From Nocardia camponoti (GTDB taxonomy: Bacteria; Actinomycetota; Actinomycetes; Mycobacteriales; Mycobacteriaceae): a DNA stretch of 64,000 nt. Both the position numbers and the translations under genes were made by a program. The notes beneath the pieces were generated by a model. That model had not been told where the DNA came from, did not search any database, and worked only from the letters and a program-made list of their open reading frames with translations. The stretch lies in NCBI RefSeq assembly GCF_014646135.1, contig NZ_BMMW01000001.1:823570-887569 (forward strand), written 5' to 3'. Positions 55,294 to 64,000 of the stretch are shown here, in pieces; the stretch's first letter is position 1; each line of letters starts with the position of its first letter.

Positions 55294-57597
55294 TTAGGAC
55301 GAACTGCGCGTTGCCACCGAGTCCGTGTGCTCACCCGCGCCAGCGGACGCGCTCGCGAGCAACGCATCAGCCGCCGCGTGGTCATCGACAACAACGCGAC
55401 CGGTCGTCATGCCAAGCGGGTCGCGCACCGGCACGTCGTGACGCTCATCGAGCCCCCAGCGGTCCTGGATACGACGCACGAATTCCGGCGTGTACCAACA
55501 GGTGTCACCGAGCAGCTTCATCGATGCGGGGAGCAGGAAGCCACGCACGAGCGTCGCGTCGACGAGCACCGCGAGCGGCAGGCCGATGCCGAACGCCTTC
55601 ATGAAGGTGATGTCGGAGGCGAGGAAGCCGAGGAATACCACCGAGATCAAGATCGCCGCCGCGGTGACGATCCGACCGACGCGTTCCAGCCCGAGCGCGA
55701 CCGCGACGTCGTTCTTGCCGGTCCGGTCGTATTCCTCGCGGATGCGGGCGAGCAGGAACACCTGGTAGTCCATCGCGAGACCGAAACCGGCGGCGAAGAG
55801 CATGACCGGCACGGTCGCGGCGAGTTCGCCGGTCGCGGTGAAACCGAGGAACCGCGACAGATGTCCGTCCTGGAAAATCCAGACCAGCGCACCGAAGGTC
55901 GCGGTGAGGCTGAGCGCGCTGAGGATGACCGCGAGAATCGGCAACACCACGCTGCCGGTGAGCAGCAACAGCACGACGAGCATCACCGCGATTACGAACG
56001 CGAGCGCGGGCAGGACGGCGTTTTCGATCGCGGCGACCGAGTCGACGTTGCCTGCCACGATGCCGCCGACCAGCATCGGCGTCGCCGTCGGGACGGCACG
56101 CACTTCCTTGACGAGGGTGACGAGCGAATCGGTGTCGGTGGCCTCGGGCACGACCGTGAGGTAAGCCGCGTTGGGTGCGCGGAACTGGGCATGGGCTGCG
56201 GTGGCGGTTTGCACGAGGCCGCCCTGGGCGTAGCTGCCGGTTGCGGTGTCGACGCGACGGACGTTGTCCAGATCGGCCAGACGACGGGCGATGGCGTCCA
56301 ACCCAGTTGCACTGTAAGCACTTTCGGGGAGCACGGCGTAGAGCGCCTGCTGGTCGCTTGCCGCGAAGTCGCGATTCACGAGTTCGGTGACCTGGCGCGC
56401 GTTCATCGATTCCGGCAGCGAGCGCTCGTCGGGGAAGCCAAGGTGCACACCGAGGAACGGGGTGCCGAGCACGAGCAGCAGCGCGGTGACGGCGAGGCCG
56501 ATCGGAATCGGTTTGGCCATGACCGCCGTCGCGAGGCGATGCCACGCGCCTTCGCCGGGCGCGGGTCGGGGTGCGCGCAGGAACCACCAACCGAGCTGGC
56601 CCTTGTCAATGCGCTTGTCCAGCAAGACAAGTGCGGCCGGTAGCACGGTCAGCGCGACGACGGCGGCGAGCACCGCGACGAGAATGCCCGCGTACCCCAT
56701 CGAGCGGATGGCCAAGAGCGGGAAGAACAGCAGGCCCGACAGCGCGACCGCGACGGTAACCGCCGAGAACGCGACCGTGCGGCCAGCGGTGCGCATCGTG
56801 ATCGCGACCGCGCGCGCAGTAGGTGCGCCGGAAGCGAGTTCGTCGCGGTAGCGGTTGACGATCAGCAGGCTGTAGTCGATCGCCAGGCCGAGCCCGAGCA
56901 GCGTCGCGACGTTGGTCGCCGACACCGAAAGCGGCGTGAACAGGGTGAGCAACCACAGCGCGCCCATCGTGGCGAGCACGGTGACGATGGCGGTGAGCAG
57001 CGGCAGACTGGCCGCGACGAGGCCACCGAAAACGAAAAGCAGCGCGATCAGCGTGAGCGGGAAGGCGACAAGTTCACCTTTGGCGATGTCGGTTTTGCTC
57101 TGCTCGACGGTCTCGTGCATGAGCATCGCGAAGCCGCCGACGCGTACGGTGAGCGGCCCGTGTTGGCCTGCGAATTCGTCGGCGATCGCGGAGGCGCGTG
57201 CATCGATCTCGCGTTCGGTGCCGACGATGCCAGCGACGATCAAGCCCTGTTTGCCGTCGACGCTGCGGAGTGCGGGCAGCGGCGTTGTCCAGTAGGAAAC
57301 GACGTGGGTGACGCCGGTGCGTGCGGCGAGGTCGATGGTGATGCGTTTGGCCGCGTCAACGGTTTTCGCGTCGTCGACCGAGGATTCGGTGTCGACGTGG
57401 AAGACGACGTTCGGTGGGGCCTGGCCGAATTCGTCGCGCAGCACCTGGCTTGCCCGACTCGACGCGCTGCCCGGATCGGTGTATCCGCCGCCTTCCACCC
57501 GCTCGAACAGCGTGGCTCCCAGCGTGCCAAGCACCACCGCGAGCACCGCGAAAACCCCGAGCACCCAGCGACTGCGCCGCTTGGTGAATACGAACAC
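55294..57597 (-). CDS. MMPL-family RND transporter
   Basis: About 767 residues from a GTG at 57597 with AAGGGG upstream; the extra N-terminal residues of the open frame are unsupported. Twelve membrane helices in two halves, each with an MMPL core: LGLGLAIDYSLLIVNRYRDE in the first and FAAGFGLAMDYQVFLLARIR in the second, the latter containing the DY proton-relay residues. An N-terminal helix (FVFTKRRSRWVLGVFAVLAV) precedes a periplasmic domain of about 130 residues, and a second one follows between helices 7 and 8. It exports a lipid or hydrophobic metabolite. The short version (about 770 residues) is the MmpL11/YdfJ-like type. Confidence 0.92.
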   Translation of the reverse strand: MFVFTKRRSRWVLGVFAVLAVVLGTLGATLFERVEGGGYTDPGSASSRASQVLRDEFGQAPPNVVFHVDTESSVDDAKTVDAAKRITIDLAARTGVTHVVSYWTTPLPALRSVDGKQGLIVAGIVGTEREIDARASAIADEFAGQHGPLTVRVGGFAMLMHETVEQSKTDIAKGELVAFPLTLIALLFVFGGLVAASLPLLTAIVTVLATMGALWLLTLFTPLSVSATNVATLLGLGLAIDYSLLIVNRYRDELASGAPTARAVAITMRTAGRTVAFSAVTVAVALSGLLFFPLLAIRSMGYAGILVAVLAAVVALTVLPAALVLLDKRIDKGQLGWWFLRAPRPAPGEGAWHRLATAVMAKPIPIGLAVTALLLVLGTPFLGVHLGFPDERSLPESMNARQVTELVNRDFAASDQQALYAVLPESAYSATGLDAIARRLADLDNVRRVDTATGSYAQGGLVQTATAAHAQFRAPNAAYLTVVPEATDTDSLVTLVKEVRAVPTATPMLVGGIVAGNVDSVAAIENAVLPALAFVIAVMLVVLLLLTGSVVLPILAVILSALSLTATFGALVWIFQDGHLSRFLGFTATGELAATVPVMLFAAGFGLAMDYQVFLLARIREEYDRTGKNDVAVALGLERVGRIVTAAAILISVVFLGFLASDITFMKAFGIGLPLAVLVDATLVRGFLLPASMKLLGDTCWYTPEFVRRIQDRWGLDERHDVPVRDPLGMTTGRVVVDDHAAADALLASASAGAGEHTDSVATRSSS

Positions 57598-57744
57598 CGG
57601 ATATACCCCTTCGATAAGGCACGCGCGGGTTCGGGCGAACCGACGCGGGGTTGCGAGTGTGCGAACCCGAGTGCTCTTGTCCCGGCCGCGCATTCGCCCG
57701 GCGATGGTAACAACTCCGGGTGACACGCGCGCCGCATGGGAAAA

Positions 57745-58806
57745 CTAGCGGTGACCGCGACTGATTCGCGCGGACGCGGTAGCCATCGTGGTGCGCAAAG
57801 ACAGGGGAGCCGCGGCGAACAGCGCGCGCATCGCGGCTACGGTTCCGGCGAGGTCGTCGTAGCCGCTGAGGTAGGCGCGCTGGGTGTCAGGTGGCAGCGC
57901 GAAGAAGAGGTCGAAGAACGCGGGCACTTGGTCCGGGCGCAGGCGCAGGAGGGTGCGCAGGCCCGCGCGGCGTAGCGCGGTGACGGCGCGGGCGCGAGGC
58001 GACCAAAGGTTCACCCCGTCGAGGAAGGGGTCGGCGAGGGCGAGCGAGGTGGCGACGCTATAACCCGTTGCGGGATGGGTGAATCCGCCCGCCGCACCGA
58101 ACGCGCCGCGACGGCCGCCATCGACGCGGAAGCGCACGCGTTCGACGGTGGATGCGGAATCGGCGTCGATTCCGCGTCCACGCAGCCGGTGTTCGAGCCG
58201 GGCGCGCAGAACCGAGGGGTCGAGTGCGGGCAGGCCGGCCAAGCACGTTTCTTCGAACAGCATGGTGTCGCGTGTGAGTGGGACGGCGTAAAGGAAGGAC
58301 GGCGGCTCGTCGAGCGCACCGTTGTCGTCGCGCCAGTCCATGAAGACCGTTTCGTGGTCACCGCGTGGCAGCACGACTCCGTACGCCGTCTGTTCCGCGT
58401 GCCGAGGGGAACGTGGGAGGCCGCGCGCATCGACAACCTGGCCGGTGAAGGTCTGGCCGCCTGCCGTTCGGACGGTGTCGGCGTCAAGCCCGATAACCCG
58501 ATCGGCAACCACCCGCGCACCCGTGAGCGACAAGCTCGCGCGCAAGGCTTCGGTGTCGAACATCTGGTAATCGCGGTCGATGGTCCAGCGTTGGCGTGCG
58601 TAGGCGACCGGCTTGGTCGAGGTAGCGACCACGCGCGGGTCGAGCCACGCGGGAAGGTCATCGGCCCAGGCACCGTAGGTTGCTGTCCACGCGCGGTCGG
58701 GGTGCGGGTCGATCACCGTGACCCGACGCCCCCGCGCGAGCGCGCGATGAGCGAGCGCTCGACCAGCTGGGCCGAGCCCGCAGACAATCAACTCGGCGCG
58801 CATCAC
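57745..58806 (-). CDS. crtY: Lycopene beta-cyclase
   Basis: 353 residues. An N-terminal dinucleotide fold (LIVCGLGPAGRALAHRAL), then TYGAWADDLPAWL, VFMDWRDDNGALDEPPSFLY, and GAAGGFTHPATGYSVATSLA, are the conserved boxes of CrtY/CrtL-type lycopene cyclases. It closes the ends of lycopene to beta rings, so the organism probably makes a cyclic carotenoid. The other crt genes are not in this window. The gene is transcribed away from Ku and toward the MMPL gene. Confidence 0.9.
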   Translation of the reverse strand: MMRAELIVCGLGPAGRALAHRALARGRRVTVIDPHPDRAWTATYGAWADDLPAWLDPRVVATSTKPVAYARQRWTIDRDYQMFDTEALRASLSLTGARVVADRVIGLDADTVRTAGGQTFTGQVVDARGLPRSPRHAEQTAYGVVLPRGDHETVFMDWRDDNGALDEPPSFLYAVPLTRDTMLFEETCLAGLPALDPSVLRARLEHRLRGRGIDADSASTVERVRFRVDGGRRGAFGAAGGFTHPATGYSVATSLALADPFLDGVNLWSPRARAVTALRRAGLRTLLRLRPDQVPAFFDLFFALPPDTQRAYLSGYDDLAGTVAAMRALFAAAPLSLRTTMATASARISRGHR

Positions 58807-58913
58807 GACATTGGATCAGATGGGGCGATTTCAACCACCGCCGTGTCACGGACGCACACCGGTTCGGCCGCGACGCCTCGACCTGGTGGCAGCGAGCGGA
58901 CAAGATGGAAACC

Positions 58914-59789
58914 ATGAGGTCGATCTGGAAAGGCTCGATCGCATTCGGGCTGGTGAACGTCCCGGTCAAGGTGTACACCGCGACCGAGGACCATGACATC
59001 CGGTTCCACCAGGTCCACGGCAAGGACGGTGGTCGGATCAAATACGACCGCGTCTGCTCGGTCTGCGGCAACTCGGTGCAGTACGCCGACATCGACAAGG
59101 CGTACGTGTCACCCGACGGCGAGCAGGTTGTCCTCACCGACGCCGACTTCGCCGGGCTGCCCGCCGCCGAGAAGCACGAGATTCCGGTGTTGGAATTCGT
59201 GCCGTCGGAACAAATCGACCCGATCCTGTTCGACAAGAGCTACTACCTCGAACCGGACTCCGCGACACCTAAGGCGTACGTGTTGCTGGCCGCGACGTTG
59301 GAGCGCGTCGACAAAACCGCGCTCGTACATTTCACGCTGCGTCAGAAAACTCGGTTGGCCGCACTCCGTGTGCGCGACGGGGTGCTTGTGCTGCAAACGT
59401 TGCTGTGGCCCGACGAAGTGCGCGCTGTCGAATTCGGCAGCATTGACGACGCGCCAGCGCCACGTCCGCAAGAGTTGAAAATGGCGGAGACACTTGTTGA
59501 TTCGATGTCGGGCGATTTCGATCCCGGCGAATACACCGATGAATATCAGATCGAATTGCAGAAGGTGCTTGACGCGGCGATCGCGAGTGGGACGGGGACG
59601 ATCGAGCCTGCCGCGGCATCAGCGGAGGATGAAGCGCCCGATGCGGAAGTGGTCGATCTGGTTGCCGCGCTGCAACGCAGTCTTGAAGCGGGTGGTCGAC
59701 GTGGCGCGGCCGACGATAAATCCCCCGCGAAGAAACCCGCCAAAAAAGCCGCCGCCAAGAAAGCTACCGCGACCCGTAAGGGCGCGTGA
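58914..59789 (+). CDS. ku: Ku protein (non-homologous end joining)
   Basis: 291 residues from the ATG at 58914 (MRSIWKGSIAFGLVNVPVKV), the standard start; an ATG 9 bases earlier is possible. The core Ku domain has IKYDRVCSVCGNSV (zinc-like pair), PVLEFVPSEQIDPI and LLWPDEVRAVEF. After residue 235 comes a Lys/Ala tail (KKPAKKAAAKKATATRK), as in mycobacterial-type Ku, which binds DNA. It holds DNA ends for ligation by LigD, which is not in this window. Its stop abuts the next start. Confidence 0.96.
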   Translation: MRSIWKGSIAFGLVNVPVKVYTATEDHDIRFHQVHGKDGGRIKYDRVCSVCGNSVQYADIDKAYVSPDGEQVVLTDADFAGLPAAEKHEIPVLEFVPSEQIDPILFDKSYYLEPDSATPKAYVLLAATLERVDKTALVHFTLRQKTRLAALRVRDGVLVLQTLLWPDEVRAVEFGSIDDAPAPRPQELKMAETLVDSMSGDFDPGEYTDEYQIELQKVLDAAIASGTGTIEPAAASAEDEAPDAEVVDLVAALQRSLEAGGRRGAADDKSPAKKPAKKAAAKKATATRKGA

Positions 59790-61016
59790 ATGATGCTTAC
59801 GCTGATTGCCAATCAGTGGGACCCTGAGTGCGCGGCGATCCGCACGTTCCTCACGCGCAATAGCGTGGTCTACCGATGGCTGGAACCCAGCGACGCTGAG
59901 GGCCACGAGTTGCTGACGCGACACGGGTTCACCGACGGGGATACGCCCGTCCTCGTCAACGACGCTGGTCAGACCCTGCGCAACGCCACCGAAGAACGGC
60001 TTGGCTCCTTCGTTGGCCTGCACGTCAAACCAACCGACCCCGACTACGACCTCGTCATCATCGGCGGCGGACCCGCTGGGATGGCCGCCGCGGTCTACGG
60101 CGCGTCCGAAGGCCTGCACACCGTGTTGTTGGAAAAGTGGGCGATCGGCGGCCAGTCCGGCCTCACTTCCCGTATCGAGAATTACCTCGGTTTTCCCGAC
60201 GGGATTTCCGGTGCGGAGCTGACCGACCGCGCACGCCGGCAGGCCGATAAGTTCGGGGCCGAGTTGGTGATCAGCCCGGACGTCGACCACCTCGCCCGAT
60301 CCGACAGCGGCTTCGAATTGCGCTTCACCGACGGCGGTTCGGTTGGCGGCAAAGCGGTGATCGTCGCGACCGGCGTGCAGTACCGCACCCTCGACGCACC
60401 GGGGGTCGAAGAGTTCTTCGGCGCGGGCGTTTACTACTTCTCGGCACTCACCGAAGCGCCGCAGTGCGTGAATTCGGACGTGTACATCGTCGGCGGTGCG
60501 AATTCGGCGGGGCAGGCGGCGATCTATTTCGCCAACACCGCCGCCAGTGTGACTCTGCTGGTGCGAGCCGACAATCTCGCCAAAGATATGTCGACCTATC
60601 TCATCGAGCAGGTCGAAGCGAATCCCCGTATTCATGTGCGCACGTCGACGGAAATTGTTGGCGCGGCGGGCGATTCGCATCTGCAGCAACTCACCTTGCG
60701 CGACAAGCGAACCGGTGCCGAAGAAAAAGTGCGCACCAACTGGCTGTTCTCCTTCATCGGCGGCACACCCCAAACCGCATGGCTCGGGCCCGACTACGCG
60801 CGCGATAAAAAGGGCTACCTGCTCACCGGCCCCGACATCATCGTCACCGAAGGCACGCGGTGGAACCTCGTCCGCGCTCCCCTGCACCTCGAAACGACTG
60901 TGCCTGGCGTGTTCGCGGCAGGCGACGTGCGCGCGTTCAACGGGCATCGTGTCGCCGCCGCTGTTGGCGAGGGGTCGATGGCGGTGATGCTCGTGCACCG
61001 TTTCCTCGGCGAATGA
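59790..61016 (+). CDS. Thioredoxin-reductase-like flavoprotein with N-terminal Grx-like domain
   Basis: 408 residues. Residues 1-75 have a glutaredoxin/thioredoxin-like fold (LIANQWDPECAAIRTFLTRN) with a single Cys in DPEC where CPYC is expected. Residues 88-408 are a two-dinucleotide flavoprotein: VIIGGGPAGMAAAVYGAS for FAD, VYIVGGANSAGQAAIYFA for NADPH, and GVFAAGDVRAFNGHRV at the end. The redox CxxC of thioredoxin reductases is missing; the region reads FFGAGVYYFSALTEAP. It belongs to the CxxC-less flavoprotein group often fused to cyclic-nucleotide or Grx-like domains. Coupled to ku by direct abutment. Confidence 0.8.
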   Translation: MMLTLIANQWDPECAAIRTFLTRNSVVYRWLEPSDAEGHELLTRHGFTDGDTPVLVNDAGQTLRNATEERLGSFVGLHVKPTDPDYDLVIIGGGPAGMAAAVYGASEGLHTVLLEKWAIGGQSGLTSRIENYLGFPDGISGAELTDRARRQADKFGAELVISPDVDHLARSDSGFELRFTDGGSVGGKAVIVATGVQYRTLDAPGVEEFFGAGVYYFSALTEAPQCVNSDVYIVGGANSAGQAAIYFANTAASVTLLVRADNLAKDMSTYLIEQVEANPRIHVRTSTEIVGAAGDSHLQQLTLRDKRTGAEEKVRTNWLFSFIGGTPQTAWLGPDYARDKKGYLLTGPDIIVTEGTRWNLVRAPLHLETTVPGVFAAGDVRAFNGHRVAAAVGEGSMAVMLVHRFLGE

Positions 61017-61041
61017 GTTTTACTCACCCAGAACTGAACCA

Positions 61042-61061
61042 TTGTCCAGGAATTATCGGCA
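61042..61061 (+). promoter_or_regulatory. 20-bp motif upstream of metQ
   Basis: TTGTCCAGGAATTATCGGCA, 15 bases before metQ, matches 18 of 20 bases of 39859-39878. It may be a shared protein-binding site or a promoter part. I found no SAM riboswitch here. Confidence 0.3.
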
Positions 61062-61076
61062 CGGTTTGCTTGCCTC

Positions 61077-61958
61077 ATGAATTTCTCTCGGACTTTCGCT
61101 GCCGTGGCGTTGGTAGCAACCGCGGCGCTCTCCCTCACCGCCTGCGGCTCCGCCGACGCCGACAAAGCCGACGGCGGCACCGTTGTCCGCATCGGCACCA
61201 CCGATCGCGACAAGGCATGGGACGTCTTCGAACAGAAGGCGAAGGAAAACGGCATCACGCTCAAGGTGACCAACTTCTCCGATTACAAGCAGCCCAACGC
61301 GGCGCTTTCGCAGAAGCAGATCGACCTGAACCTGTTCCAGCACCTTCAGTTCCTCGGCGCGTACAACGTCGCCAACAACGACACCCTGACCCCGATCGGG
61401 TCGACTTACATTGTCCCCCTTGGCCTTTACTCCAAGAAGCACAAGGCGCTCGCTGACATCCCCGCTGGCGGCGAGATCGCGATCCCGAACGACCCGACCA
61501 ATCAGGCACGCGCGCTGTTCGTGCTGCAGGCGGCTGGCCTGGTGAAGCTGTCGGGCACCCCGACCCAGCCGACGCCCGCCGACCTCGACAAGGCGGCGTC
61601 GAAGGTGAAGGTGACGCCGGTTGACGCCGCCCAGACCGCGCTTTCGCTCGCGTCGGTCGACGGCAGCATCATCAACAACACGTTCCTGTCGAAGTCGGGC
61701 ATCGACCCGCAGTCGGCGCTCTACAAGGACGATCCGAAGAACCCCGGCGCTGAGCCCTACATCAACGTGATCGTGTCGCGTGCCGAAGACAAGGCCAACC
61801 CGACCTACCTCAAGCTCGCCCAGATTTGGAAGGACCCGGCCGTCGCCGCCGCGCACGCCGAAGTGACCAAGGGCACCGCGGTGGCCGTCACGCGCACGCA
61901 GCCGGAGTTGCAGGCCATCTTGGATCGGGTGCAGCAGGGCATCCGCGCGACCAAGTGA
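61077..61958 (+). CDS. metQ: Methionine-binding lipoprotein MetQ
   Basis: 293 residues. The signal peptide ends in the lipobox LTAC (ATAALSLTACGS). The NLPA/MetQ domain shows VTNFSDYKQPNAALSQKQID, NLFQHLQFLGAYN, then PIGSTYIVPLGLYSKKHKAL and IPNDPTNQARALFVL. It captures D- or L-methionine for the ABC importer encoded by the next two genes. Start ATG; the stop overlaps metN GTG by 4 bases. Confidence 0.95.
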   Translation: MNFSRTFAAVALVATAALSLTACGSADADKADGGTVVRIGTTDRDKAWDVFEQKAKENGITLKVTNFSDYKQPNAALSQKQIDLNLFQHLQFLGAYNVANNDTLTPIGSTYIVPLGLYSKKHKALADIPAGGEIAIPNDPTNQARALFVLQAAGLVKLSGTPTQPTPADLDKAASKVKVTPVDAAQTALSLASVDGSIINNTFLSKSGIDPQSALYKDDPKNPGAEPYINVIVSRAEDKANPTYLKLAQIWKDPAVAAAHAEVTKGTAVAVTRTQPELQAILDRVQQGIRATK

Positions 61959-62965
61959 GTGCGGCTGCCGCAGTCGAATTCACCGGTGTCACCAAGGTTT
62001 TCGGTAAGGGTGATGATGCGCAGGTCGCGCTGGATGCCATCGACCTGCGCATCGAGCCCGGCGAGATCTTCGGTGTCATCGGGTATTCGGGCGCGGGTAA
62101 GTCGACGCTTGTTCGGTTGATCAACGCGCTGGAAAAACCGACGTCAGGCACGGTCACGATCGCGGGCACCCCCATTACCGGGGTGCCCGAGTCGGCCGTG
62201 CGTCGGTTGCGCCGCGACATCGGCATGGTGTTTCAGCAGTTCAACCTGTTTCGGTCGCGAACGGCGGCGGGCAATGTGGAGTACCCGCTCAAGGTCGCTG
62301 GTTGGAAGCGGGCCGAACGCAAGGCGCGGGTCGCGGAACTGCTTGAGTTCGTTGGACTTTCGGATAAGGCGCGGTCGTACCCCGACCAGCTTTCCGGTGG
62401 GCAAAAGCAGCGGGTTGGCATCGCGCGTGCGCTCGCGACGTCGCCTTCGCTGTTGCTTGCCGACGAGGCAACGTCGGCGCTCGATCCCGAGACGACGGCT
62501 GAGGTGCTTCGGCTGCTGCGCAAGATCAATCGCGAACTCGGGGTAACCATTGTGGTGATCACCCATGAGATGGATGTGATTCGCGCTGTCGCTGATCGGG
62601 TCGCGGTGCTCGCGGACGGCAAGATCGTCGAATTGGCTTCCACCTTCGACGTTTTTGCTGATCCGCAGGCCGCGCCGACTAAGTCGTTTGTGGGCACGGT
62701 GTTGCATAACCGGCCCGACGGTGGCGAGGTCGCGCGGTTGTCGTCCGTGCATAGCGGGCGATTGGTGACCGTTGATGTCGACGATCAGCACGGCATTGGT
62801 GACGCGCTCGCCGCGGCGACGCGGGCCGGGGTACGGTTCGAGATTGTCTACGGCGGGGTTTCGACGGTGCAGGACAAGACTTTTGGCAGTCTCACCGTCG
62901 CGCTGGATGGGCCTGACGACGCGGTCGCTGACGTGGTCGCGACGTTGGAAAGGCGGTCGGCATGA
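61955..62965 (+). CDS. metN: Methionine ABC transporter ATPase MetN
   Basis: 336 residues from GTG at 61955. Walker A GYSGAGKS, Q-loop VFQQFNLF, signature LSGGQKQRVGIARAL, Walker B LLLADEATSALD and H-loop ITHEMDV are all present. The C-terminal 80 residues form the NIL regulatory domain, which binds methionine for trans-inhibition. It pairs with MetI below. ATGA overlap with metI. Confidence 0.95.
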   Translation: MSAAAAVEFTGVTKVFGKGDDAQVALDAIDLRIEPGEIFGVIGYSGAGKSTLVRLINALEKPTSGTVTIAGTPITGVPESAVRRLRRDIGMVFQQFNLFRSRTAAGNVEYPLKVAGWKRAERKARVAELLEFVGLSDKARSYPDQLSGGQKQRVGIARALATSPSLLLADEATSALDPETTAEVLRLLRKINRELGVTIVVITHEMDVIRAVADRVAVLADGKIVELASTFDVFADPQAAPTKSFVGTVLHNRPDGGEVARLSSVHSGRLVTVDVDDQHGIGDALAAATRAGVRFEIVYGGVSTVQDKTFGSLTVALDGPDDAVADVVATLERRSA

Positions 62966-63624
62966 GCACCGATTGGGGCAAACTCAGCCCTATCCTGTGG
63001 GAATCGATCGGGACGACGATCTACCTCGTCGGGTTCACGTTCTTGTTCGCGGGCGCGCTCGGATTGCTGTTGGGCACAGCGCTTTACAGCACTCGCAAGG
63101 GCTCGCTGCTGTCGAACGCGCCAATTAACTTGGTGCTCAACGTGATTGTGAACGTGGTGCGTCCCATCCCGTTCATCCTGCTTGTCGCCGCGCTGTTCCC
63201 GGTGACGCTTGAGGTGGTTGGCACGACCATCGGCCGCGACGCCGCCCTGTTCGTGATGGTGGTCGCCGCGACGTTCGGCATCGCTCGCATCGTCGAACAA
63301 AACCTGGTGACGGTGGAACCGGGCGTGATCGAGGCGGCACGCGCGGCGGGCGCTGGCCCGCTGCGCATCATCGCGACCCTGCTGATCCCCGAGGCGCTCG
63401 GCCCCCTGATCTTGGGCTACACCTTTGTGATCATCGCCATCGTCGACATCTCGGCCATGGCGGGCGCGATTGGCGGCGGCGGCCTGGGTGACTTCGCGAT
63501 CGTGTACGGCTACCAGCAATTCCAGTGGCAGCCAACGGCAGTGGCGGTGGTGATCATCATCATCGGCGTGCAGGCAATCCAGTTCTTCGGCAACTGGTTG
63601 GCCCGCAAGGTGCTGCGCCGCTAA
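62962..63624 (+). CDS. metI: Methionine ABC transporter permease MetI
   Basis: 220 residues, five membrane helices. The EAA motif region reads EAARAAGAGPLRIIATLLIP, and FTFLFAGALGLLLGTALYS and GYTFVIIAIVDISAMAGAIG are the helices around it. It is the usual short MetI. It completes the metQNI unit. No terminator-like hairpin is evident after it, only two tandem 13-mers (63634-63660). Confidence 0.95.
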   Translation: MSTDWGKLSPILWESIGTTIYLVGFTFLFAGALGLLLGTALYSTRKGSLLSNAPINLVLNVIVNVVRPIPFILLVAALFPVTLEVVGTTIGRDAALFVMVVAATFGIARIVEQNLVTVEPGVIEAARAAGAGPLRIIATLLIPEALGPLILGYTFVIIAIVDISAMAGAIGGGGLGDFAIVYGYQQFQWQPTAVAVVIIIIGVQAIQFFGNWLARKVLRR

Positions 63625-63633
63625 GGGTCAGAT

Positions 63634-63660
63634 CAGCTCGGGTTAGTCAGCTCAGGTTAG
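63634..63660. repeat. Two tandem 13-mers after metI
   Basis: CAGCTCGGGTTAG (63634-63646) and CAGCTCAGGTTAG (63648-63660) differ in one base. They overlap the stop of the NADAR gene. Confidence 0.5.
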
Positions 63661-64000
63661 GCAAGCTCGGCCCGCGCCCGCATCAACGCGAACCCCAACA
63701 GGTTCAGTCCCAGCCATTGGCTGGGAGATTCGGTGCGCGGGTCGTCGGCGGCAAGCCCGTTGCCCCAAATTCGATCGACGGGGCTTGCCTCAACCAACAC
63801 CCGCTCCCCCGTTTTGCGCAGGTAGTCAGCCAACGCCGGGTCTTGCCCGAACTTGGCGGCGTTGCCCTCGGCGACGATGTCGAATCGCGCTGCGACCCAA
63901 CGATCTTCGTCGAAGTTTGCGATCTTGCGGCCCAGCTTCTTCGCCACACTCGGATGCCCAGCGGCAACGACCTCGGCGGCGGTTTGCTCGTCGTTGAAGA
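63657..64000 (-). CDS. NADAR-domain protein (C-terminal part, gene runs off the window)
   Basis: About 114 residues to the window edge, open at its 5' end. The NADAR (YbiA-like) core is plain: VAAGHPSVAKKLGRKIANFD, DEDRWVAARFDIVAEGN, KFGQDPALADYLRKTGERVL, then EASPVDRIWGNGLAADDP and WLGLNLLGFALMRAR. NADAR N-glycosidases act on ADP-ribose or riboflavin intermediates and hydrolyse modified nucleosides. The GTG at 63947 is an internal valine, not the start. Confidence 0.9.
   Translation of the reverse strand, partial: FNDEQTAAEVVAAGHPSVAKKLGRKIANFDEDRWVAARFDIVAEGNAAKFGQDPALADYLRKTGERVLVEASPVDRIWGNGLAADDPRTESPSQWLGLNLLGFALMRARAELA

Noticed and set aside
55327..56643. Long plus-strand open frame inside the MMPL gene
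   Set aside because: Antisense shadow of a high-GC membrane protein gene; no start signal and no recognisable motif.
59619..60998. 459-codon minus-strand frame opposite Ku and the flavoprotein
   Set aside because: Two real plus-strand genes with clear motifs occupy this stretch.
61017..61076. SAM riboswitch before metQ
   Set aside because: Only 60 bases are available and no conserved S-box or SAM-II core is seen.

Overview
The window is high-GC actinobacterial chromosome, most likely from the Mycobacteriales and Nocardiaceae-like. Starts are often GTG, many genes overlap by 1 to 4 bases, and there are MMPL, InhA/MabA, RipA, ESX/EspG and DUF3558 or DUF732 type proteins. The backbone from about 22.3 to 54.3 kb runs, in reverse, in the order I remember for Mycobacterium tuberculosis Rv1473 to Rv1488: ABC-F and small HTH protein, acnR, acnA, DUF6676 membrane protein, ripA, moxR, DUF58, VWA, fabG1, inhA, hemH, NfeD, stomatin. 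No tRNA, rRNA, CRISPR array, integrase or intact insertion sequence was seen.

Left part (0-22 kb). This is accessory and partly decayed. It holds a Gly/Asn/Pro-rich exported protein, an alpha/beta hydrolase abutting a headless LigB-type dioxygenase remnant, a condensation-GNAT fusion, and a small AT-richer patch with a frameshifted gene and a DUF6301-like gene. A 190-bp copy of the 5' end of the 16.76 kb glycosylase-like gene lies at 6.94 kb. The two copies bracket about 9.6 kb carrying an AraC regulator, a giant LuxR (LAL) regulator, three alpha/beta hydrolases, a metallo-beta-lactamase-fold protein, a SUKH protein and a GIY-YIG nuclease gene coupled to a DUF4429-like gene. Then follow a BCCT transporter, moeA, a RidA/CGNR divergent pair with a perfect palindrome between them, and a RidA tail remnant.

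Backbone and its insertions (22-54 kb). Membrane-quality (SPFH/NfeD), heme (hemH), mycolate/FAS-II (fabG1-inhA) and MoxR-DUF58-VWA units lie on the minus strand. Between moxR and ripA sits about 10.9 kb of other material: a carboxylesterase homologue that has lost its catalytic serine, a DUF234-type ATPase preceded by two tandem palindromes, and an orphan ESX substrate/chaperone cluster (EspC-like, DUF1023, lipoproteins, YbaB-like, EspB/PPE-like, EspG) without secretion machinery. Upstream of acnA there is a near-consensus AcnR box, and acnR lies just downstream. Between acnR and the ABC-F unit there is a MarR/cupin divergent pair, a thioesterase, and a two-gene unit that looks like a graspetide (omega-ester RiPP) system: a 151-aa protein with a Thr/Ser/Asp-rich tail followed 4 bases later by an MvdD-type ATP-grasp ligase.

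Right part (54-64 kb). An SDR and an MMPL transporter converge on a strong terminator hairpin. Then come lycopene cyclase, Ku, a cysteine-poor thioredoxin-reductase-like flavoprotein, the metQ-metN-metI methionine importer, and the 3' part of a NADAR-domain gene that runs off the window.
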